Positions 1 through 6,111 of a stretch of 7,546 bases of DNA are shown here, one piece after another. This DNA comes from Pseudomonadota bacterium (GTDB lineage: Bacteria > Desulfobacterota > Desulfobacteria > Desulfobacterales > C00003060), in assembly GCA_015222985.1 (NCBI GenBank), contig JADFWI010000325.1, forward strand, positions 1 to 7,546, written 5' to 3'. The translations under genes were made by a program, and so were the position numbers. The first letter of the stretch is position 1, and each line of letters opens with the position of its first letter. Under the pieces are notes generated by a model. The model was not told the DNA's origin. It saw only the letters and a list, made by a program, of their open reading frames with translations, and ran no database searches.

Positions 1-1441
1 CCTTTTCCCACTGAGAAATGATTGGTGCCAGTATGCTTGAAAGATCGAGGTTGAACTGATGGGAAAGCTCTTTGATATCACAGTAGCCGAGTTCCATCTG
101 GTAGGAGATATCTCTAAAGAGAAGATCTCGTTCGGGCCGTTTTGTGCCAAAAGAAAGCGGCTTCTGCCCGGCCTTAATACTATCGAAATAGTTTTCCAGG
201 TCGCCTTCCACAAAAAAGAAATACTGCCCGAGCCAGCCGCCCGCCCCGGAGCCAAGGGGCAAACATTCGCTTCGCCCCCGAGAAAACGTATTGTAAAGGC
301 TCCTTTCTCTGCCGGTCCGGGCCCAGTGAGTTATGGAGGGGCGTCGGTAGTGGGCAGCCTCCATGAGATCTACACCACGAACATAGTAGTCGGCCTGCTC
401 CTTTAATGTGGCTGGTCTGGGCACAGAACCCCTTGCAATCGCCTTTTCCAAGGGGCCGCCCCTGAAAACGTTTAGCTGATAGAGATCACATCCGTCAAGC
501 TCAAGGGAAAGAAATGTCTTGATATCCTCCTCCCAGATCTCAAGTGACTGGCCCGGCAAACCATAAATCAAATCGATAATAGAAACTGCCTTGCCCGTAT
601 TGCGAAGATACTTCAGGGTTGTGATCACCTTCTCTCTTGGTTCTCTTCGGCCCAGACGCTTTCTTATCTCTGTATCAAAAGTCTGGGCTCCAAGAGAAAA
701 GCGATTGATGCCGGCGTTCAAAGCAACATCGATCTTTTCTGTTGAAAAATTGTGGATCCGCCCTTCAAGGGTGATCTCACAATCATTGGAAAGTGGAAAA
801 AGCGCTGTTACGGAAGACACCACTTTGGCAAGTGATTTTCCCGGCAGCGCTGTTGGCGTGCCCCCTCCGAAATATACTGCCTGAAAAGGATGAGCCTCGA
901 CAAAAGGGGCCATGGCCGTGAGCTCCATCTCCTTGACAAGGGCATCTGCGTATTGCTCACCCAGGTCCGAACGATAGGCGTTTTGAAAGAAGCCGCAGTA
1001 CAGACAATGCCCTTCACAAAAAGGGATGTGCACATAGATCGTCCGTGCGGGAAGCCCCTCTTTGCTGGACATGACTTGTGTCCAGCATGCAGGCAACTCC
1101 TCGCGGCTGATCGTTTCGCTCTTGGGCATGGCGTGGACGGCCGTTTTACGATCAAAAGCATCATGAAGAGGATCACCCGTCTCGTTTGCGAGGAAACGCC
1201 TCTCATCGGTAAGATGCATGGTTTGACGTCTGTTGACACCCACATTGAGATCTGACTCTTTGTCGACCCTCCTGTGAGATCCTCCTCCCATGAAGGCATC
1301 CCTGGCCTCTTCCAGGATCTCTATTGTTACTGTGGCCAGCCCCCTGCTTCGCGCATGAGCCTCCACCGCCTCTTTGGCCATATTCTGAACAAATGGAGGA
1401 GCTTCTTTCAGGCCCTCCCTGGCTTCCGGCGTCCAGTCCAT
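1..1441 (-). CDS. HutW/ChuW-type radical SAM heme-degradation protein with N-terminal PCP_red-like domain (partial)
   Basis: The frame starts at ATG 1441 and is open for 480 codons to the left edge, so the C-terminus is missing. A strong GGAGG Shine-Dalgarno lies 9 nt upstream inside the flavodoxin gene. Residues 1-50 (start MDWTPEAREGLKEAPPFVQN, then an E-A-H-A helix and G-L-A-T-V-T-I) resemble PCP_red of protochlorophyllide reductase subunit B. Residues 51-130 are an unassigned linker. The radical SAM core follows: YVHIPFC at 136-142, cluster cysteines C142, C146, C149 followed by GFFQN, the SAM-binding GGGTPT at 192-197, YGLPGQ at 293-298, DLYQLNVF at 319-326, RERSLYN at 378-384 and a GSGAGG segment near 397-402. 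GFFQN after the cluster motif and the LNVF and RERxLYN segments fit the ChuW/HutW group better than HemN or HemW. Known members open heme anaerobically by SAM-dependent methylation, making anaerobilin-type products. Heme as the substrate here is inference. It is the last visible gene of the ECF/flavodoxin operon. Confidence 0.85.
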   Translation of the reverse strand, partial: MDWTPEAREGLKEAPPFVQNMAKEAVEAHARSRGLATVTIEILEEARDAFMGGGSHRRVDKESDLNVGVNRRQTMHLTDERRFLANETGDPLHDAFDRKTAVHAMPKSETISREELPACWTQVMSSKEGLPARTIYVHIPFCEGHCLYCGFFQNAYRSDLGEQYADALVKEMELTAMAPFVEAHPFQAVYFGGGTPTALPGKSLAKVVSSVTALFPLSNDCEITLEGRIHNFSTEKIDVALNAGINRFSLGAQTFDTEIRKRLGRREPREKVITTLKYLRNTGKAVSIIDLIYGLPGQSLEIWEEDIKTFLSLELDGCDLYQLNVFRGGPLEKAIARGSVPRPATLKEQADYYVRGVDLMEAAHYRRPSITHWARTGRERSLYNTFSRGRSECLPLGSGAGGWLGQYFFFVEGDLENYFDSIKAGQKPLSFGTKRPERDLLFRDISYQMELGYCDIKELSHQFNLDLSSILAPIISQWEK

Positions 1442-1443
1442 AA

Positions 1444-1992
1444 TTAGAATCCTCCCTCCAGCCTCGCCAGGACTTTCTCGACGAATTCCCAGACTTCTGG
1501 CTTACTCATCATAGTCTTGTACGGAACCTCTGTTATGTTGCGTTTAAGGATCTTGCCATAGAATACCTTGAGAAGTCGATAATCCGTTTCCGTGAGCTTT
1601 TTCGGATTGATCTCCCCGGACAGAAGCCCCGCGTAAACAGGAGGAAATCCCTTCATCAGTTCGAGGAGCGAATTGAGATAGTGCCAGCCGCCATAAAATT
1701 TCCCCTCTGGCACATAGACGCCTTTCGTATCAAGGCAGACCGCAAAAAGGACTATCCTTTTGTTCTTCAGGGAATCCACGTTCTTTCGGGCATATGAGAT
1801 AATCTCTTTGCTCACCCCTTCATCGTAAACACCACCACCCAGAAAGATCAGTTCGTACCCCTCCGGCCCAGGAGCCCTGTCCACTGGGTAGACATCCACA
1901 GTCCCCCAAGGCAGGCGGTCCGCAATCCAACGCCCGATCGTAAGAGTAGAACCATAACGGCTTGCGCACACAATCAAAGTTTTCAATTTCAA
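1444..1992 (-). CDS. HemG-like flavodoxin-domain protein, probable redox partner of the radical SAM enzyme
   Basis: This is a cytosolic flavodoxin-fold protein of up to 182 residues. The N-terminal strand KTLIVCA is followed by the phosphate-binding loop SRYGST (11-16), a version of the flavodoxin S-x-x-G-x-T loop. A second glycine-rich turn, LGGGVYDE (51-58), sits where the loop next to the FMN ring is expected. Size and loops fit the Flavodoxin_5/HemG group (menaquinone-dependent protoporphyrinogen dehydrogenase), but HemG activity is not shown. Flavodoxin-like partners have been reported for HutW-type enzymes in Fusobacterium, and this gene directly precedes the radical SAM gene with a 2-nt gap, so electron donation to it is the favoured role. 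The outermost start is TTG 1992, overlapping the EcfA stop as TTGA. TTG 1986 (codon 3) is better spaced from the GGAG at 1998-1995. No ATG lies near the N-terminus. Confidence 0.85.
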   Translation of the reverse strand: MKLKTLIVCASRYGSTLTIGRWIADRLPWGTVDVYPVDRAPGPEGYELIFLGGGVYDEGVSKEIISYARKNVDSLKNKRIVLFAVCLDTKGVYVPEGKFYGGWHYLNSLLELMKGFPPVYAGLLSGEINPKKLTETDYRLLKVFYGKILKRNITEVPYKTMMSKPEVWEFVEKVLARLEGGF

Positions 1993-1998
1993 ATCTCC
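1984..1998 (-). promoter_or_regulatory. Shine-Dalgarno and alternative TTG starts of the flavodoxin gene
   Basis: The coding strand reads GGAG (1998-1995), AT, then TTG at 1992. A second in-frame TTG lies at 1986. GGAG is only 2 nt from the first TTG but 8 nt from the second, which is the usual spacing. Initiation at 1986 would give a protein two residues shorter. The site lies inside the last codons of EcfA, suggesting translational coupling. Confidence 0.5.
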
Positions 1999-3398
1999 AT
2001 ATTTAATGGGAGTCGTAGTTGATAACCACAGGCTTCTTCTATGAGTTCAAGATCATGGGTTATCACCAGAACGCACACGCCGAGGCCGGCGAGTTGTTTC
2101 AGCTTATCTGAAATAATCTTCATGTTCAAACCGTCGAGGCCGCTTGTAGGCTCATCCAGAATCAAAACATCAGGGTTCTTGATCATACCGCAAGCAATGA
2201 CGAGTCTTTGCTTCTGGCCAGCGGATAAAGACTGGGGGTGACGAAGGGCCAGCTCATCAAGATTGAAATGCTGCATGATTTCTCGAACTCTTCTGTTTCT
2301 TTCGGACTCTGGCAAACCCTTGGCCGCAATTTCAAGTTCAGCCCTAACAGTCTTCATGTGCAATTGATGATCGGTGTTCTGAAGGACAATGCTCCCCTTC
2401 TTCAGCAGCGCCCTGGGCTTCAACACAGCTCCATTCATACGAATATCGCCCGAATGCATCCTGGTCAGGCCTGTCAGCAAACGGGCAAAGGTGGTTTTGC
2501 CGGCTCCGTTTTCCCCGACAATGGCAACAACTTCCCCAACCGGCAACGTGATGTATGCGTGGTCAAACAGGAGACGTTTGTTCCTGTAAGCAAAAGTCAA
2601 ATCAGCAATTTCAATTGCCGTTGTGTCGGCTTCTCTCACATGTGGCAGATCTTTTCTGGAGTCCCTGATTTGAGTCTTGCGCAGACCATGATTGACCCGT
2701 TTTGTATCATTTTCCAATATCGAGAAATCGCCGGACTCAACAATCCGTCCCCCCTGAAGAACAAACACGCTGTCTATTAATCCGGACAGCCAGTAAAGCC
2801 TGTGGTCAACAACAACAATCGTTATTCCTTGTTCTTTCAACTTGTCAAGCGTCGTGGCGAGTTCGGCTGTGGCTTCAGGGTCAAGGTTTGCTGACGGTTC
2901 ATCCAGGATAATTATTCCGGGTTTCAAAGAAACGATTGAAGCAAGCGCTACTTTCTGCTTTTCTCCTTCTGACAGATCAAAGATGGCAGAATCAACAACC
3001 CTTTCCAGAAAAAATCGGTCAACGACTTCCTCTATCGTTTTCTTTATTTTGTCAGGGCCAACCCCCCTGCATTCATGGGCAAATGCCAGTTCGTCTTCAA
3101 CGCTTAGGGCAAAAAACTGCTGTTCGGCGTCTTGAAACAGCGTGCCAACGTCGTCTGCGATTCTGTTGATGTCGCGCGTCGCATTATCATGGCCGTTAAC
3201 CAGGACCTGCCCGCTGACCTGTCCGTGATAGTAGTGGGGGGCAAGACCATTAATGAGCCGGATCAAAGTCGATTTTCCAGAGCCACTCACGCCCGTGAAC
3301 AGGACTGCCTCACCTTCGCTGATTGCAAAAGATACCGAGTCCAGAGCCTTTTGGGTCTGAAAAGGATATTGATAGGAGACATTCTCAAATCTAATCAC
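1989..3398 (-). CDS. ECF transporter fused double ATPase (EcfA-EcfA')
   Basis: This 469-residue protein has two complete ABC ATPase domains and powers an energy-coupling-factor importer from the cytoplasmic side. Domain 1: Walker A GVSGSGKS (36-43), Q-loop Q89, signature LSEGEKQ (142-148), Walker B IIILDE (162-167), switch His199. Domain 2: Walker A GENGAGKT (295-302), Q340, signature LSAGQKQR (391-398), Walker B LILDE (412-416), switch His448. All catalytic positions are present in both halves, so both sites could hydrolyse ATP. Residues about 230-260 form a charged linker. The start is GTG 3398, since an in-frame TAA lies seven codons upstream with no other start between; no convincing Shine-Dalgarno precedes it. 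The stop overlaps the flavodoxin start. EcfT and EcfS lie upstream on the same strand, which identifies an ECF rather than a classical ABC importer. Confidence 0.93.
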   Translation of the reverse strand: MIRFENVSYQYPFQTQKALDSVSFAISEGEAVLFTGVSGSGKSTLIRLINGLAPHYYHGQVSGQVLVNGHDNATRDINRIADDVGTLFQDAEQQFFALSVEDELAFAHECRGVGPDKIKKTIEEVVDRFFLERVVDSAIFDLSEGEKQKVALASIVSLKPGIIILDEPSANLDPEATAELATTLDKLKEQGITIVVVDHRLYWLSGLIDSVFVLQGGRIVESGDFSILENDTKRVNHGLRKTQIRDSRKDLPHVREADTTAIEIADLTFAYRNKRLLFDHAYITLPVGEVVAIVGENGAGKTTFARLLTGLTRMHSGDIRMNGAVLKPRALLKKGSIVLQNTDHQLHMKTVRAELEIAAKGLPESERNRRVREIMQHFNLDELALRHPQSLSAGQKQRLVIACGMIKNPDVLILDEPTSGLDGLNMKIISDKLKQLAGLGVCVLVITHDLELIEEACGYQLRLPLNMEI

Positions 3399-3456
3399 TG
3401 TTAAGTCCGAGAGGAGTTACAGGATTTGGTGGATATTCGCTAGTCAGCTTGTCCGC

Positions 3457-3470
3457 CCAATACGGATTGG
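3457..3470. repeat. Small inverted repeat in the EcfT-EcfA spacer
   Basis: CCAAT and ATTGG flank the 4-nt loop ACGG. It is a short arm next to the larger hairpin at 3485-3509 and may be part of the same structured spacer. No function can be assigned. Confidence 0.35.
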
Positions 3471-3484
3471 TTGACCGTTCAGTT

Positions 3485-3509
3485 GTCAAATGGTTCGGCA
3501 CCACTTGAC
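3485..3509. repeat. 10-bp hairpin in the EcfT-EcfA spacer
   Basis: GTCAAATGGT and ACCACTTGAC pair over 10 bp, with one G-U wobble when transcribed from the minus strand, around a 5-nt loop (TCGGC). No T-run follows on either strand, so it is not a standard intrinsic terminator. The 167-nt spacer (3399-3565) holds no convincing gene and splits an otherwise tight operon. The hairpin could be a processing or attenuation site, or part of a small inserted repeat. Confidence 0.5.
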
Positions 3510-3565
3510 TATTCAATTGTTGCGGGCTCGCGGGCCAACGGGCAAACAGGCTAACCCAATCTTTG

Positions 3566-4330
3566 CTAAAAGAGCTTATCATGGTATTCAAACAGACAAG
3601 CCCCGCACAGCAGTGTTGTTGCGACGCCACCGGCACAATAATCCGCAAGCGAAAGCGCAGTCGTCTTATAGTAAGATATCTTCTCCGAATAGCCCAACCC
3701 TTTCAGTTCAGCAGCGATTGCCAGTTCGTCAGAAGACCGCAGGGCTCTCACAACAATCGGCACGAAGAGTAATCTCATAGTCAGTAACGGATGAAAAGTT
3801 ATCGTGAGGGGATTGATATGATAGCCTCTGATTTTCAGACTCTCGCTTATTTGCTTTATGTCAACGATAAAGCTCGGGATAAACCGGATCATGACTGCTG
3901 CCGGCAAGTAAATAACAAGTGGCAAACGCAATGTCTTTAGGGCAGCAAGGATAGATTGCACACGTGAGGAAAGCGCAAGGGCCAGAATGACGTTAACAAG
4001 GATCATAACCCTGAGAAAGGGACTGAAGAAGAGTTGAATCTCCATCTTTCCCATCTCCGGCATGACCACGGTCATGATTTTGACGCAAAAGGCGGCCATC
4101 AGTCCCATGACCAGAATAGCCCCATACGAGACAAATACAACAACTAATCGTTTGTGCAAAAGGGCATAAACCATGCTCGCCACTGCGAGGATAGACAAGG
4201 GGTAAATCCCTTCAAGAAACAGAGCAACGATGGAGCTCAATGCACAGATCGCCATCTTGGTCCGAACATCCAGCCTCTGAATAATACCCGGGTCATTGGA
4301 TATCTTGCTATTCTCTGACAATACCGGCAT
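3566..4330 (-). CDS. ECF transporter transmembrane subunit EcfT
   Basis: This 254-residue integral membrane protein couples the ATPase pair to the substrate-binding S component. Hydrophobic stretches lie near residues 26-57, 62-88, 102-121, 138-152 and 232-247. Between them is the cytoplasmic coupling region with the two short EcfT motifs: SLKIRGY (164-170), which keeps Arg-Gly, and AELKGLGY (207-214), where Lys-Gly replaces the usual Arg-Gly. These motifs contact the ATPases in known ECF structures. The start is ATG 4330, supported by an AAGGAA Shine-Dalgarno about 7 nt upstream. It overlaps the end of the S-component gene by 23 nt, so the two are probably translationally coupled. The ATPase gene follows after a 167-nt spacer. 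The family assignment is firm; the transported substrate is not visible in this subunit. Confidence 0.9.
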   Translation of the reverse strand: MPVLSENSKISNDPGIIQRLDVRTKMAICALSSIVALFLEGIYPLSILAVASMVYALLHKRLVVVFVSYGAILVMGLMAAFCVKIMTVVMPEMGKMEIQLFFSPFLRVMILVNVILALALSSRVQSILAALKTLRLPLVIYLPAAVMIRFIPSFIVDIKQISESLKIRGYHINPLTITFHPLLTMRLLFVPIVVRALRSSDELAIAAELKGLGYSEKISYYKTTALSLADYCAGGVATTLLCGACLFEYHDKLF

Positions 4331-4859
4331 GTCTGAGTTCCTTCACAAAAAGAAGACCGCTTCCCAGGCCCAGGAGGCAGCCCGTATAGCCTATTGCCAC
4401 AATAATTGCAGCCATGATCAGGAGTCTGGGTTCTTCCCTGACTGTCAGATAGGAATAGCCCAAAGAGATCGCCCTGGACAAAAGATCAAACAACCCAACA
4501 CCCAAGACAAGCGCCCAGGCCCTCTTATACCCTCCGGTCATCATGATGAAGCCATCACCGACTATACCTGCAATCAACATGCCTGGCAAGGCCATCACGT
4601 TGCCACCCAGAAACAAGAGGGAAACCAGGCTATTGATCAACGCATACAAGGTGAGGACGCCAAACTTTCTGACCTTATAGACAAGGACAATCAACAGCGA
4701 TGTGGCAACAATGTTCTTCAAAACAAGAGAAACCGGATTCATCCCACCGCCTGCTATGGCAATCAGCAGGCTTGCCACTTTTGTCAATGCCGCAAAAGTC
4801 CCGATTACGATCAATTCTCGTGTTTGCCAGTAGCGCTTCTTTCTGACCGGATTACTCAT
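4308..4859 (-). CDS. ECF transporter substrate-binding S component
   Basis: This small, very hydrophobic 183-residue protein has about six predicted membrane helices (near residues 15-36, 44-61, 66-85, 89-107, 113-135 and 145-172) and a basic N-terminus (SNPVRKKRYW). It has the usual length and layout of an ECF S component, the membrane subunit that binds the substrate. The first helix is alanine-rich (TFAALTKVA), as in S components that dock on EcfT through helix 1. It lies directly upstream of EcfT and overlaps it by 23 nt, so this is a dedicated ECF system rather than a shared-module S protein. I do not recognise a named S family such as RibU, ThiT, BioY or CbiM. From the HutW-type and flavodoxin genes downstream I infer a tetrapyrrole substrate, possibly heme, but this is not shown by the sequence. 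The start is ATG 4859; the Shine-Dalgarno is weak. Confidence 0.82.
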   Translation of the reverse strand: MSNPVRKKRYWQTRELIVIGTFAALTKVASLLIAIAGGGMNPVSLVLKNIVATSLLIVLVYKVRKFGVLTLYALINSLVSLLFLGGNVMALPGMLIAGIVGDGFIMMTGGYKRAWALVLGVGLFDLLSRAISLGYSYLTVREEPRLLIMAAIIVAIGYTGCLLGLGSGLLFVKELRHAGIVRE

Positions 4860-4938
4860 CCTGTATCTCGCAAGCCAGCGTGGTAAATACTCTGTTCATC
4901 TCGTGCAAACGTGGCCTGGCTCCCCCATTATTCCACTA

Positions 4939-4954
4939 ACTCGCTAACGCGAGT
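4939..4954. repeat. Perfect 6-bp inverted repeat upstream of the S-component gene
   Basis: ACTCGC and GCGAGT flank the loop TAAC within the 172-nt gap between the split-barrel gene and the S-component gene (4860-5031). No T-run follows it on the minus strand, so it is a weak terminator candidate at best. It could be a protein-binding palindrome or a leader hairpin. Nothing else convincing was seen in this gap. Confidence 0.4.
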
Positions 4955-5031
4955 CTCTCCTTCAAAGCAAGAAATTTTTCCTTTTGATTACGAAACAAAC
5001 ACGTTCAAACTAGCTTCAACGACGAGACCCT

Positions 5032-5481
5032 TCAGTTCAACGGCTCCCTGGTAGAAGTCACCCCTGTAATCTTCTCAGGTTTCATTCTAAAAAGGGGAGA
5101 TTTCTTCCTTTTATCCATAAACTTCCCCTTATGCCCGTGATATGCCCCCTCTGGCAGGTTCAATTTCCTTTCCAGCAGATCCCATGCCCTGCCAATTGCT
5201 TCCCGATCATCAACAAACTCTCCTGTGCCAAAACATGAGACTGCCTGAAACTCCTTGCATAACTCATCCGCCCGGCACATCTTCAGGCACACATTGGGAC
5301 CGTGTCTTATGTTCCTTGCGGTCGCTCCTCTTGGATTTATGAGTCCGCATATGTAGCCGTCCATGAGAAAATAGGTAAATTCAATGGCATAAGGCTTGCC
5401 CTCCGGATCTACCGTACAGAGTGTTGCCCACGCATGTTTGTTGATGAGATTCCTCATCTCTTTTTGCTTCATTTTTCTCAT
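5032..5481 (-). CDS. FMN-binding split-barrel (pyridoxamine 5'-phosphate oxidase-like) protein
   Basis: About 149 residues from ATG 5481, with the layout of small PNPOx-like flavoproteins. A helical start (MRKMKQKEMRNLINKHAW) leads into ATLCTVDPEGKPYAIEFTYF, the strand pair that begins the split barrel. Next come a D-G-Y-I-C-G strand and R-G-A-T-A-R-N-I-R, the helix usually near the FMN phosphate, then a G-T-G-E-F strand, and a C-terminal P-L-F-R-M-K-P-E-K-I-T-G-V strand typical of the family. Such proteins bind FMN or F420, and relatives include nitroimidazole-resistance reductases and the heme-handling HutZ/HugZ proteins; the sequence does not decide between them. The frame also extends upstream to TTG 5502, and ATG 5472 is possible; none has a clear Shine-Dalgarno. 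It lies 172 nt upstream of EcfS on the same strand and may share its operon. Confidence 0.8.
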   Translation of the reverse strand: MRKMKQKEMRNLINKHAWATLCTVDPEGKPYAIEFTYFLMDGYICGLINPRGATARNIRHGPNVCLKMCRADELCKEFQAVSCFGTGEFVDDREAIGRAWDLLERKLNLPEGAYHGHKGKFMDKRKKSPLFRMKPEKITGVTSTREPLN

Positions 5482-5566
5482 TTGAAGATCGCGACCGTGC
5501 AAGTAGTTGTCAACAATGCCATCAAAGTCTCTGATAAGTCAATTCCCGGAAGTTCCCCAGTTTTCT

Positions 5567-5827
5567 TCAATCTTCTGCGACTTGCAAGAAAAAGCGGCCC
5601 GTTTGTCTGTCCGATGTGCAGATTCTCCACGGCAACTCACTATATGGCCCTGCGCTATTGGCCCATTGATCTCGTCTTAGCGGTTGTTGCTTGAGTTTGT
5701 GCGGACACTCAGAACAATCCCAGTTCTGCCAGTAACGTTTGGCCGCGTGATCGAGGCAAGCGCCATAAAAGGGGCAGTAGATGTTCTTGTTACCTGACCT
5801 GTGGGCAGGTTTTGGTCTTGGCTTCAT
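5567..5827 (-). CDS. Small Cys-rich, putative zinc-binding protein
   Basis: This is an 86-residue protein of unknown function. After a basic start (MKPRPKPAHRSGNKN) it contains YCPFYGACLDHAAKRYWQNW followed by DCSECPHK. The cysteines at about residues 18 and 24 (C-x5-C) and 37 and 40 (C-x2-C), with a nearby histidine, form a plausible single metal site. The remaining ~45 residues are hydrophilic and less structured. ATG 5827 is preceded by GAGGAG about 8 nt upstream, a strong ribosome site that supports a real gene. It precedes the split-barrel gene on the same strand with an 85-nt gap. I recall similar short 'YCPxY..C.D.A....W..W.C..C' proteins as conserved hypotheticals in Desulfobacterota, but cannot name a family. 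The part beyond about residue 45 may be less conserved. Confidence 0.68.
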   Translation of the reverse strand: MKPRPKPAHRSGNKNIYCPFYGACLDHAAKRYWQNWDCSECPHKLKQQPLRRDQWANSAGPYSELPWRICTSDRQTGRFFLQVAED

Positions 5828-5858
5828 GAAGCTTTCTCCTCATCCTGGTTCATCTATG

Positions 5859-5886
5859 TCAATACGGTGCATTACCTATTTGTCAA
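5859..5886 (-). promoter_or_regulatory. Possible sigma70-type promoter for the Cys-rich gene
   Basis: The coding strand has a perfect -35 TTGACA (5886-5881), a 16-nt spacer and a weak -10 TATTGA (5864-5859). This predicts a start near 5852 and a leader of about 25 nt that includes the Shine-Dalgarno of the gene at 5827. A second TTGACA at 5863-5858 has no good -10. The -10 match is only 3 of 6. Confidence 0.3.
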
Positions 5887-5961
5887 TTTCTGTATCAACT
5901 GCCTGATGGCATAAGTAATCAAAGGTTTTTTTTGTCTCTCACTGAGCGCGCAGAGCCACAG

Positions 5962-6090
5962 AGTTCCTGAGTAGATGTAGCGGGTGGTCTCGACGCCTCG
6001 AACCGCTTCAAGCCTGTTGCCCCTTCCGTTATAGGCGTATTGAGCGGAGGCGCTGCCGGAGATGCCCACCAGGCGGTGTTCGTAGTGAAC
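5962..6090 (-). pseudogene. Orphan Rhs core fragment
   Basis: The minus-strand frame encodes HRLVGISGSASAQYAY, then GRGNRLEAV, RGVETTRYIY and SGT. This is the YD-repeat pattern of Rhs proteins (tyrosine-containing repeats, G-x-G-N/R-R-L-E-A, T-R-Y-I-Y-D). It resembles the segment of the intact Rhs gene near 7430-7360 but is not a close copy. A TAA at 6114-6112 closes the frame upstream, and the Rhs similarity stops after SGT. The frame continues to 5872 with unrelated sequence that starts with LWLCALSERQKK. It has no start, no core terminus and no toxin tail, so I read it as a remnant of an older Rhs cassette displaced downstream of the active one. Confidence 0.65.
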
Positions 6091-6111
6091 GGTGCAGCCG
6101 CAAAAGGTTAT

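Noticed and set aside
59..1299. Several open frames on both strands across the left end (for example 59-406 and 591-884 on plus, 808-1299 and 890-1255).
   Set aside because: They lie over the continuous minus-strand radical SAM frame, which carries all the family motifs; their translations show no domain.
2041..3404. Plus-strand open frames opposite the ATPase gene, up to 180 codons.
   Set aside because: They mirror a gene with complete ABC motifs in both halves and show no recognisable protein features.
3391..3648. A minus-strand 85-codon frame bridging the EcfT end and the EcfA start.
   Set aside because: It overlaps the end of EcfT in another frame, crosses the hairpin spacer, lacks a ribosome site and shows no domain.
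4296..4886. A 196-codon plus-strand frame opposite the S component.
   Set aside because: Its product is low-complexity and polar (many Q, H, N), as expected from the antisense of a membrane protein gene; the minus-strand frame has clear membrane helices and EcfT overlap.
3457..5041. Possible intrinsic terminators at the hairpins 3457-3470, 3485-3509 and 4939-4954.
   Set aside because: The stems are short to moderate and no T-run follows on the minus strand, so they are recorded only as inverted repeats.
5302..5694. A 130-codon plus-strand frame over the split-barrel and Cys-rich genes.
   Set aside because: It is antisense to two better-supported genes and has no ribosome site or motif.
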